From positions 186,001-250,000 of the forward strand of contig NZ_JACBFQ010000001.1 in the NCBI RefSeq assembly GCF_021401125.1: a DNA stretch of 64,000 nucleotides, in the 5' to 3' direction. Made by a program: the position numbers and the translations under genes. A model generated the notes under the pieces. That model worked only from the letters and a program-made list of their open reading frames with translations. It had not been told where the DNA came from and searched no databases. Shown here piece after piece: positions 56,289 to 64,000 of the stretch. Positions within the stretch are counted from its first letter, which is position 1, and each line of letters starts with the position of its first letter. The DNA is from Xanthobacter sp. NM-59 (GTDB lineage: Bacteria > Pseudomonadota > Alphaproteobacteria > Rhizobiales > Xanthobacteraceae).

Positions 56289-58364
56289 ATGCCCCGTACT
56301 CACGCGATCGAGGATTACCGCAACTTCGGCATCATGGCTCACATCGATGCCGGCAAGACCACGACCACTGAGCGGATCCTCTACTACACCGGCAAGAGCC
56401 ACAAGATCGGCGAAGTCCATGATGGCGCCGCCACCATGGACTGGATGACCCAGGAGCAGGAGCGCGGCATCACCATTACGTCGGCCGCGACGACCGCTTT
56501 CTGGCAGGGCAAGCGTCTGAACATCATCGACACCCCCGGGCACGTCGACTTCACCATCGAGGTGGAGCGTTCGCTGCGGGTGCTCGACGGCGCCGTGTGC
56601 GTGCTTGACGGCAACCAGGGCGTCGAGCCGCAGACCGAGACTGTGTGGCGCCAGGCGGACAAGTACAACGTGCCCCGCATCGTGTTCGTCAACAAGATGG
56701 ACAAGATCGGTGCCGACTTCTACCGCTGCGTCGACATGATCGTGGACCGCGTGGCCGGCAACCCTGTGTGCTGCCAGCTGCCGATCGGCTCCGAGAGCAA
56801 CTTCAAGGGCATCATCGACCTCGTCCGCATGAAGGCGGTCGTGTGGGAAGATGAAGCCCTGGGTGCGAAGTACCATGACGAGGAGATCCCCGCGGATCTC
56901 GCCGACAAGGCCGCTGAGTACCGCAATAAGCTCGTGGAAGCCGCTGTCGAGCTCGACGACGACGCCATGGCCGCTTACCTCGACGGCACCGAGCCGGACG
57001 AGGCGACCCTGAAGTCCCTCATCCGCAAGGCCGTGATTGGGCGCAAGTTCAACCCGGTGTTCTGCGGCTCCGCGTTCAAGAACAAGGGCGTGCAGCCTTT
57101 GCTCGACGCCGTGGTGGACTTCCTGCCGTCGCCGATTGATCGCGGCGCCATCAAGGGCATCGATTTCAAGACCGAGGAAGAGACCGACCGCAAGCCTTCG
57201 GATGCGGAGCCGCTGTCTGTCCTCGCGTTCAAGATCATGGACGACCCCTTCGTGGGCACCATTACCTTCTGCCGCGTCTATTCGGGCGTGATGGAAGCTG
57301 GCATGAGCCTCCTGAACTCCACTCGCGACAAGCGCGAGCGCGTGGGTCGGATGCTGCTCATGCACGCCAACAACCGTGAGGACATCAAGGAAGCCTATGC
57401 GGGCGACATCGTCGCTCTCGCCGGCCTCAAGGAAGTCCGCACCGGTGACACGTTGTGCTCGACCGAAAAGCCGGTGATCCTCGAGAAGATGGAGTTCCCG
57501 GAGCCCGTCATCGAGATCGCCATCGAGCCCAAGTCCAAGGCCGACCAGGAGAAGCTGGGCATCGCCCTGTCGAAGCTGGCCGCCGAGGATCCGTCCTTCC
57601 GCGTGTCGACCGACCACGAGAGCGGCCAGACCATCCTCAAGGGGATGGGCGAACTGCACCTCGACATCAAGGTCGACATCCTGAAGCGCACCTACAAGGT
57701 GGACGCCAACATCGGTGCCCCGCAGGTCGCCTATCGTGAGACCCTCACGAAGAAGACCGAAGTGGACTACACCCACAAGAAACAGACCGGTGGTACCGGC
57801 CAGTTCGCTCGGGTGAAGTTCGTGGTGGAGCCGAACGAGGCGGGCAAGGGCTTCCAGTTCGAGAGCGTGATCGTCGGCGGCGCGGTGCCGAAGGAGTACA
57901 TCCCGGGCGTCCAGAAGGGCCTCGAGAGCGTGCTTGGCGCTGGTGTGCTGGCGGGCTTCCCGGTCGTGGACGTCAAGGTTCAGCTCATCGACGGCGCGTT
58001 CCACGAAGTGGACTCGTCTGCTCTGGCCTTCGAAATCGCGTCTCGCGCTGCGTTCCGTGAAGCCCTCCAGAAGGGCAGCTCGGTTCTGCTCGAGCCGATC
58101 ATGAAGGTCGAGGTGGTGACCCCCGAGGATTACACGGGTTCGGTCATCGGCGATCTGAACTCCCGTCGTGGCCAGATCCAGGGCCAGGACATGCGTGGCA
58201 ACGCCAACGTGATCAACGCGATGGTGCCGCTCGCCAACATGTTCGGCTACGTGAACACCCTGCGCTCGTTCAGCCAGGGCCGTGCCACCTTCACCATGCA
58301 GTTCGACCACTACGAGCAGGTGCCGTCGAACGTGGCTCAGGAGGTTCAGGCCAAGTACGCGTGA
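56289..58364 (+). CDS. fusA: elongation factor G
   Basis: A 691-residue GTPase that drives ribosomal translocation and, with RRF, ribosome recycling. Motifs: [15 protein letters not shown] (P-loop), [17 protein letters not shown] in part (G3) and NKMDK (G4), followed by domains II-V. The length is standard. The GGAGAGG site precedes the ATG. It is third in the str operon, 62 bases before tuf. Confidence 0.98.
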   Translation: MPRTHAIEDYRNFGIMAHIDAGKTTTTERILYYTGKSHKIGEVHDGAATMDWMTQEQERGITITSAATTAFWQGKRLNIIDTPGHVDFTIEVERSLRVLDGAVCVLDGNQGVEPQTETVWRQADKYNVPRIVFVNKMDKIGADFYRCVDMIVDRVAGNPVCCQLPIGSESNFKGIIDLVRMKAVVWEDEALGAKYHDEEIPADLADKAAEYRNKLVEAAVELDDDAMAAYLDGTEPDEATLKSLIRKAVIGRKFNPVFCGSAFKNKGVQPLLDAVVDFLPSPIDRGAIKGIDFKTEEETDRKPSDAEPLSVLAFKIMDDPFVGTITFCRVYSGVMEAGMSLLNSTRDKRERVGRMLLMHANNREDIKEAYAGDIVALAGLKEVRTGDTLCSTEKPVILEKMEFPEPVIEIAIEPKSKADQEKLGIALSKLAAEDPSFRVSTDHESGQTILKGMGELHLDIKVDILKRTYKVDANIGAPQVAYRETLTKKTEVDYTHKKQTGGTGQFARVKFVVEPNEAGKGFQFESVIVGGAVPKEYIPGVQKGLESVLGAGVLAGFPVVDVKVQLIDGAFHEVDSSALAFEIASRAAFREALQKGSSVLLEPIMKVEVVTPEDYTGSVIGDLNSRRGQIQGQDMRGNANVINAMVPLANMFGYVNTLRSFSQGRATFTMQFDHYEQVPSNVAQEVQAKYA

Positions 58365-58426
58365 GCGTCGGCCTGAGCCCCATTCACCCTTAAAGATCAC
58401 GCCAGAGAGACCCGACGGAGCGTCCC

Positions 58427-59617
<1,191 letters not shown>

Positions 59618-59637
59618 GCCAAAACGAAAAGAAACGG

Positions 59638-59677
59638 GGGCACGCCGCGCCGCGCGGTGTTCGCGGAGCGCGTGCCC
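59638..59677 (+). promoter_or_regulatory. hairpin between tuf and rpsJ
   Basis: GGGCACGC (59638-59645) pairs with GCGTGCCC (59670-59677) around a GC-rich loop, followed by TTCATTC. It lies in the 83-base gap between the str and S10 operons. It could be a weak terminator of tuf or an RNA leader element of the S10 operon; the sequence does not decide. Confidence 0.45.
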
Positions 59678-59700
59678 TTCATTCCCGGAGCCTTTGAGCC

Positions 59701-60009
59701 ATGAACGGCCAGAACATTCGAATTCGCCTGAAGGCGTTCGATCACCGCATCCTCGATGCGTCGACGCGAGAGATCGTCGCCACGGCCAAGCGCACGGGTG
59801 CGCAGGTGCGCGGCCCGATTCCGCTGCCCACGCGGATCGAGAAGTTCACCGTCAATCGCTCTCCGCACATCGACAAGAAGTCGCGCGAGCAGTTTGAGAT
59901 GCGTACTCACAAGCGGTTGCTCGATATCGTCGATCCGACGCCCCAGACGGTGGACGCGCTGATGAAGCTCGACCTCGCCGCCGGCGTTGACGTCGAAATC
60001 AAGCTCTGA
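59701..60009 (+). CDS. rpsJ: 30S ribosomal protein S10
   Basis: A 102-residue protein of the 30S head that also acts in transcription antitermination as NusE. The start [19 protein letters not shown] and the [20 protein letters not shown] segment, in part, are typical. First gene of the S10 operon, with a GGAG site before the ATG; rplC follows by 23 bases. Confidence 0.98.
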   Translation: MNGQNIRIRLKAFDHRILDASTREIVATAKRTGAQVRGPIPLPTRIEKFTVNRSPHIDKKSREQFEMRTHKRLLDIVDPTPQTVDALMKLDLAAGVDVEIKL

Positions 60010-60032
60010 ACGAGAGGCGAGGAGACACGACC

Positions 60033-60761
60033 ATGCGGTCAGGCGTCATCGCCCAGAAGGTCGGCATGACCCGCATCTTCACGGATGCCGGTGAACATGT
60101 TCCGGTCACTGTGCTGAAAGTCGAGAGCTGCCAGGTGGTTGCCCACCGTACGCTCGATCAGAATGGCTATGTTGCGGTGCAGCTTGGTGCTGGCCGGCGC
60201 AAGCCCAAGAATGTGACCCGCGCCGAGCGCGGCCACTTCGCGGTGGCTCAGGTTGAGCCCAAGCGGAAAATGGCTGAGTTCCGCGTGCCGGAGGAGGCGC
60301 TGATCCCGGTTGGAGCCGAGATCACCGTCGATCACTTCGTCGTGGGTCAGTATGTCGACGTGACCGGTACCACCATTGGTAAGGGTTTCGCGGGCGGCAT
60401 GAAGCGGCACAACTTCGGTGGCCTTCGCGCCTCCCACGGTGTGTCCATCTCGCATCGTTCGATTGGTTCGACCGGCGGCCGTCAGGATCCGGGTAAGACC
60501 TTCAAGAACAAGAAGATGCCTGGCCACATGGGTGACGTGACCGTCACGACCCAGAACCTGAAGGTCGTGATGACCGACGTCGAGCGCGGCCTGATCGCGG
60601 TCGAGGGTGCGGTTCCCGGTCACGCTGGCGGCTGGATCACCGTGCGCGACGCGGTGAAGAAGAAGCTGCCGGCTGAGGCTCCCAAGCCGGGCGCGTTCAA
60701 GATCGCGACCGCCGGCGAGGCTGCTCCTGCGGCTGAAGCCACCAATGAGGAGGGCGCGTGA
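60033..60761 (+). CDS. rplC: 50S ribosomal protein L3
   Basis: A 242-residue protein near the peptidyl-transferase centre. Core: [16 protein letters not shown], the [19 protein letters not shown] loop and [21 protein letters not shown], in part. An Ala/Glu-rich C-terminal tail of about 25 residues extends the chain, as in other rhizobia. A GAGGAG site precedes the ATG. Its stop and the rplD start share a base (TGATG), so the two are coupled. Confidence 0.98.
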   Translation: MRSGVIAQKVGMTRIFTDAGEHVPVTVLKVESCQVVAHRTLDQNGYVAVQLGAGRRKPKNVTRAERGHFAVAQVEPKRKMAEFRVPEEALIPVGAEITVDHFVVGQYVDVTGTTIGKGFAGGMKRHNFGGLRASHGVSISHRSIGSTGGRQDPGKTFKNKKMPGHMGDVTVTTQNLKVVMTDVERGLIAVEGAVPGHAGGWITVRDAVKKKLPAEAPKPGAFKIATAGEAAPAAEATNEEGA

Positions 60762-61381
60762 TGGAACTCACCGTCAAGACGCTCGACGGCGCTGACGCCG
60801 GGTCCGTGGTGCTGTCGGATGAGATCTTCGGTCTCGAGCCGCGTGCGGACATCCTGCACCGCATGGTGACGTGGCAGCTCGCCCGTCGCCAGGCCGGCAC
60901 GCACCGCACCAAGGGTCGTTCGGAGATCAACCGCACGTCCAAGAAGATGTACAAGCAGAAGGGCACCGGTAACGCCCGTCACGGTGCGGCGTCTGCGCCG
61001 CAGTTCCGTGGTGGTGGCCGCGCCTTCGGTCCGGTCGTTCGCTCTCATGCGTTCGAGCTGCCGAAGAAGGTTCGCGCCCTCGCGCTGAAGCACGCTCTGT
61101 CGTCCAAGCTGAAGGCGGAGCAGATCGTGGTGGTCGACAATGTGTCGATGGCCGATCCGAAGACCAAGGCCTTGAAGGACCGTTTCGCGCAGCTCGGCTG
61201 GGCGTCGGTGCTCATCGTGGACGGGGCCCAGGTGGAGCAGAACGTGGCGCTGGCCGCCCGCAACCTGCCCTACGTGGATGTGCTCCCGGTCCAGGGCATC
61301 AACGTCTACGACATCCTGCGTCGCGACACGCTGGTGCTGACGAAGGCCGCCGTGGATGCGCTGGAGGCGCGCTTCAAATGA
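60761..61381 (+). CDS. rplD: 50S ribosomal protein L4
   Basis: A 206-residue protein lining the exit tunnel. The long loop [22 protein letters not shown] (in part) and the [18 protein letters not shown] end are typical. In gammaproteobacteria L4 regulates the S10 operon; no equivalent leader is clear here. It starts at the ATG overlapping the rplC stop and overlaps rplW by four bases. Confidence 0.98.
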   Translation: MELTVKTLDGADAGSVVLSDEIFGLEPRADILHRMVTWQLARRQAGTHRTKGRSEINRTSKKMYKQKGTGNARHGAASAPQFRGGGRAFGPVVRSHAFELPKKVRALALKHALSSKLKAEQIVVVDNVSMADPKTKALKDRFAQLGWASVLIVDGAQVEQNVALAARNLPYVDVLPVQGINVYDILRRDTLVLTKAAVDALEARFK

Positions 61382-61686
61382 GTTCCGCGCGCAACATCGA
61401 GCCGCGTCACTACGACGTGATCCTCTCTCCGGTCATCACCGAAAAGGCGACGAACGCGAGCGAGCAGAACAAGGTCGTCTTCGACGTCGCCGGCACGGCG
61501 ACGAAGCCGGCGATCAAGGAAGCGGTGGAGAAGCTCTTCGACGTGAAGGTCAAGAGCGTCAACACCCTGGTCCGCAAGGGCAAGGTGAAGATCTTCCGCG
61601 GCCGCAAGGGCGTCCGCAGCGACGTCAAGAAGGCCGTCGTGACCCTCGAAGAGGGTCAGAAGATCGATATCACCACGGGCCTCTGA
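61378..61686 (+). CDS. rplW: 50S ribosomal protein L23
   Basis: A 102-residue protein at the tunnel exit that docks trigger factor and SRP. The [14 protein letters not shown] start and [20 protein letters not shown] segment mark the family. It starts inside the rplD stop (ATGA). Confidence 0.98.
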   Translation: MSSARNIEPRHYDVILSPVITEKATNASEQNKVVFDVAGTATKPAIKEAVEKLFDVKVKSVNTLVRKGKVKIFRGRKGVRSDVKKAVVTLEEGQKIDITTGL

Positions 61687-61712
61687 AGAGCTGAGGGGAA
61701 CGGGATAAGACC

Positions 61713-62546
61713 ATGGCGCTGAAGCATTTCAAGCCGGTCACGCCGAGCCTTCGCCAGCTCGTGATCGTGGACCGCTCCGGCCTCTACAAGGGCAAGCCGG
61801 TAAAGACCCTGACCGAGGGCAAGAGCTCCTCGGGCGGACGTAACAATAACGGTCGCATCACCGTCCGCTTCCGTGGCGGCGGTCATAAGCAGACCTATCG
61901 CCTGGTGGACTTCAAGCGCACCAAGCGCGAGATGTCGGCCACCGTGGAGCGGATCGAGTATGATCCGAACCGCACCGCCTTCATCGCGCTCCTCAAGTAC
62001 GAGGACGGTGAGCTCGCTTACATCCTGGCTCCGCAGCGTCTTGCTGCTGGCGATCAGGTGATCGCGGGCAGCCAGGTGGACGTGAAGCCGGGCAACGCCG
62101 GGCCGCTGGCTTCGCTTCCCGTGGGCACGATCGTGCACAATGTGGAGCTGAAGCAGGGCAAGGGTGGGCAGATCGCTCGCTCCGCCGGCAGCTACGCGCA
62201 GATTGTGGGCCGCGATGAAGGCTACGTAATCCTGCGTCTGAATTCCGGCGAGCAGCGTCTGGTTCACGGCGCGTGCTATGCTACCGTGGGTGCGGTTTCG
62301 AATCCCGACCACATGAACACTTCGCTCGGTAAGGCCGGGCGGAATCGGTGGCTGGGTCAGCGCCCCCACAACCGCGGTGTCGTCATGAACCCTGTGGATC
62401 ACCCGCACGGCGGCGGTGAAGGCCGCACCTCGGGTGGCCGTCATCCGGTCACGCCCTGGGGCGTGCCGACGAAGGGCAAGAAGACCCGCAGCAACAAGGC
62501 GACGGACAAGTTTATTGTGTCCAGCCGCCACAAGCGGAAGAAGTGA
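61713..62546 (+). CDS. rplB: 50S ribosomal protein L2
   Basis: A 277-residue protein needed for subunit joining and peptidyl transfer. The start [20 protein letters not shown], the [18 protein letters not shown] segment in part, and the key [14 protein letters not shown] motif holding the essential His are all present. The GAGGGGAA site precedes the ATG. Confidence 0.98.
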   Translation: MALKHFKPVTPSLRQLVIVDRSGLYKGKPVKTLTEGKSSSGGRNNNGRITVRFRGGGHKQTYRLVDFKRTKREMSATVERIEYDPNRTAFIALLKYEDGELAYILAPQRLAAGDQVIAGSQVDVKPGNAGPLASLPVGTIVHNVELKQGKGGQIARSAGSYAQIVGRDEGYVILRLNSGEQRLVHGACYATVGAVSNPDHMNTSLGKAGRNRWLGQRPHNRGVVMNPVDHPHGGGEGRTSGGRHPVTPWGVPTKGKKTRSNKATDKFIVSSRHKRKK

Positions 62547-62557
62547 GGGCCTGACAG

Positions 62558-62836
62558 ATGACTAGGTCGATTTGGAAAGGCCCGTTCGTCGACGGCTACC
62601 TTCTGAAGAAGGCGGAAGCCGCTTCGGGTTCGGGTCGCCGGGACGTGATCAAGATTTGGAGCCGGCGCTCCACCATTCTGCCCCAATTCGTGGGCTTAAC
62701 CTTCGGCGTCTATAACGGGCAGAAGCATGTGCCCGTGTCGGTCACCGAGGAAATGATCGGTCACAAGTTCGGTGAGTTCGCGCCTACGCGCACTTACTAC
62801 GGACACGCGGCCGACAAGAAGTCGAAGCGGCGGTGA
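62558..62836 (+). CDS. rpsS: 30S ribosomal protein S19
   Basis: A 92-residue protein of the 30S head near the tRNA. The start [20 protein letters not shown], then [16 protein letters not shown] and YNGQKHVPV(S)[13 protein letters not shown], in part, match the family throughout. It sits 11 bases after rplB and 6 bases before rplV. Confidence 0.98.
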   Translation: MTRSIWKGPFVDGYLLKKAEAASGSGRRDVIKIWSRRSTILPQFVGLTFGVYNGQKHVPVSVTEEMIGHKFGEFAPTRTYYGHAADKKSKRR

Positions 62837-62842
62837 TCGGTC

Positions 62843-63223
62843 ATGAGTAAGCAGGCAAAGCCCCGCGCGCTCGCGGACAACGAAGCCAAGGCGGTGGCGC
62901 GCAATCTGCGCGTCTCCCCCCAGAAGCTGAACCTGGTCGCGGGCCTGATCCGCGGCAAGAAGGTGGCGACGGCCCTCGCCGATCTCGAGTTCTCTCACAA
63001 GCGGATCGCCCGCGATGTGAAGAAGTGCCTCGAGAGCGCGATTGCCAATGCCGAGAACAACCACGAGCTCGACGTGGACGATCTGATCGTCGCCGAAGCG
63101 CACGTGGGCAAGGGTCTGGTGATGAAGCGGTTCTCTCCCCGTGCGCGCGGTCGCGCCTCGCGGATCGAGAAGCCCTTCTCCCACATCACCATCGTGGTGC
63201 GGGAAGTCGAGGAGCGGGCCTGA
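62843..63223 (+). CDS. rplV: 50S ribosomal protein L22
   Basis: A 126-residue exit-tunnel protein. [20 protein letters not shown] and [20 protein letters not shown] show the family; the loop that reaches the tunnel carries the macrolide-related residues in wild-type form. The stop shares a base with the rpsC start (TGATG). Confidence 0.98.
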   Translation: MSKQAKPRALADNEAKAVARNLRVSPQKLNLVAGLIRGKKVATALADLEFSHKRIARDVKKCLESAIANAENNHELDVDDLIVAEAHVGKGLVMKRFSPRARGRASRIEKPFSHITIVVREVEERA

Positions 63224-63981
63224 TGGGTCAGAAGGTCAATCCGGTCGGGCTCCGGCTCGGCATTAACCGCACGTGGGATTCCCGCTGGTTCGCCAATAAG
63301 GGTGAATACGGCAAGCTCCTGCACGAGGATCTCCGCATCCGCGAGATGCTGCTGAAGCAGCTCAAGCAGGCGGCGGTTTCGCGCGTGGTGATCGAGCGTC
63401 CGCACAAGAAGTGCCGTGTGACCATCTACTCGGCTCGTCCGGGCGTGGTCATCGGCAAGAAGGGCGCGGACATCGACAAGCTGCGCAAGAAGGTCGCCGA
63501 GATGACCAACTCGGAGGTCTTCATCAACATCGTCGAGATCCGCAAGCCGGAGACCGACGCGCGCTTGGTGGCCGAGTCCATCGCGCAGCAGCTTGAGCGT
63601 CGTGTTGCGTTCCGTCGTGCCATGAAGCGGGCCGTCCAGTCGGCCATGCGTCTGGGCGCGGAAGGCATCCGTATCAATTGCTCGGGTCGTCTGGGTGGCG
63701 CAGAAATCGCCCGCCTCGAGTGGTACCGCGAGGGCCGCGTTCCGCTGCACACCCTGCGTGCGGATGTGGACTACGGCACCGCCACGGCGTTCACCACCTA
63801 TGGCACCTGCGGTGTCAAGGTGTGGATCTTCAAGGGCGAGATCCTCGAGCACGATCCCATGGCGCAGGACAAGCGCCAGGCCGAGCAGGAAGCTGGTCCC
63901 TCTTCGCGTCCCCAGCGGCGTGAGCGTGGTGACCGCGAGCGTGGCGATCGCGACCGCGGCGACCGCGGCGACCGCGCCTGA
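63223..63981 (+). CDS. rpsC: 30S ribosomal protein S3
   Basis: A 252-residue protein at the mRNA entry channel. [20 protein letters not shown] (in part) opens it, the KH domain holds [12 protein letters not shown], and [11 protein letters not shown] follows. Beyond residue 220 the tail is disordered and rich in repeats of the four residues RGDR. It is the last gene in the window; the rest of the S10 operon (rplP onward) lies to the right. Confidence 0.98.
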   Translation: MGQKVNPVGLRLGINRTWDSRWFANKGEYGKLLHEDLRIREMLLKQLKQAAVSRVVIERPHKKCRVTIYSARPGVVIGKKGADIDKLRKKVAEMTNSEVFINIVEIRKPETDARLVAESIAQQLERRVAFRRAMKRAVQSAMRLGAEGIRINCSGRLGGAEIARLEWYREGRVPLHTLRADVDYGTATAFTTYGTCGVKVWIFKGEILEHDPMAQDKRQAEQEAGPSSRPQRRERGDRERGDRDRGDRGDRA

Positions 63982-64000
63982 CGGCTGCGAGAAAGAAGGC

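Noticed and set aside
59638-59677. L4-type S10 leader as in E. coli
   Set aside because: The hairpin is much shorter than that leader and the mechanism is not known in this group; reported only as a hairpin.

Overview
This is a 64 kb piece of a GC-rich bacterial chromosome whose third codon positions are almost all G or C. Several features point to an alphaproteobacterium of the Rhizobiales (Hyphomicrobiales), perhaps near Xanthobacteraceae. These are a tRNA-His without the extra 5' G and with discriminator A, a TauE/SafE permease paired with a TIGR02186 protein, the fumC / DUF4169 / ribbon-helix-helix neighbourhood, the hflK-hflC-DUF2065-degP order, and short 'gagcat' palindromes between genes. 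The family placement is inference. I see no phage, transposon, integrase, CRISPR array or plasmid functions. The window reads as core chromosome with a few less usual genes.

Layout. 1-8.8 kb: end of a PPK2-type polyphosphate kinase, a membrane PAS/GGDEF diguanylate cyclase, tRNA-Gln, a crotonase-fold protein lacking both usual catalytic glutamates, the TIGR02186-TauE/SafE pair, pyroglutamyl peptidase and MeaB. 8.9-15.3 kb: CsbD-like protein, folK-folP, a DUF4239 membrane protein, ygfZ-tag, a nitroreductase, a secreted hypothetical protein and a small cytochrome c. 15.8-26.4 kb: thrS, an L,D-transpeptidase, a lone amino-acid binding protein, an exported MBL-fold enzyme, an autotransporter-type barrel, cutA, nadK, a flavin reductase and a small patatin. 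26.7-33.5 kb: hisI, folE, an IscU-like protein overlapping yidD, then a large patatin-domain membrane protein divergent from a GH18-like protein. 33.5-38.2 kb: acyl-CoA ligase and acyl-CoA dehydrogenase (DmdB/DmdC-like) with a divergent TetR regulator and a 20-bp palindrome between them. 38.3-48.3 kb: tRNA-His, thyA, an MFS carrier, msrQ, miaA/serB, the hflK-hflC-DUF2065-degP operon and the DUF4169-RHH pair. 48.8-54.8 kb: fumC, a ParB-like protein, a LemA/TPM/TPM group and malate dehydrogenase. 55.4-64 kb: the str operon (rpsL-rpsG-fusA-tuf) running straight into the S10 operon (rpsJ-rplC-rplD-rplW-rplB-rpsS-rplV-rpsC), which leaves the window.

How the genes fit together. Folate and one-carbon functions recur (folK, folP, folE, thyA, ygfZ) but are scattered. 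Membrane protein quality control is one operon (HflK/HflC/DegP). TCA functions fumC and mdh flank a cell-envelope group. The least explained parts are the patatin/GH18 divergent pair, the crotonase without catalytic glutamates, and the TetR-controlled acyl-CoA module. I found no clear evidence of a wholly new multi-gene system; the patatin/GH18 pair is the best candidate for one.
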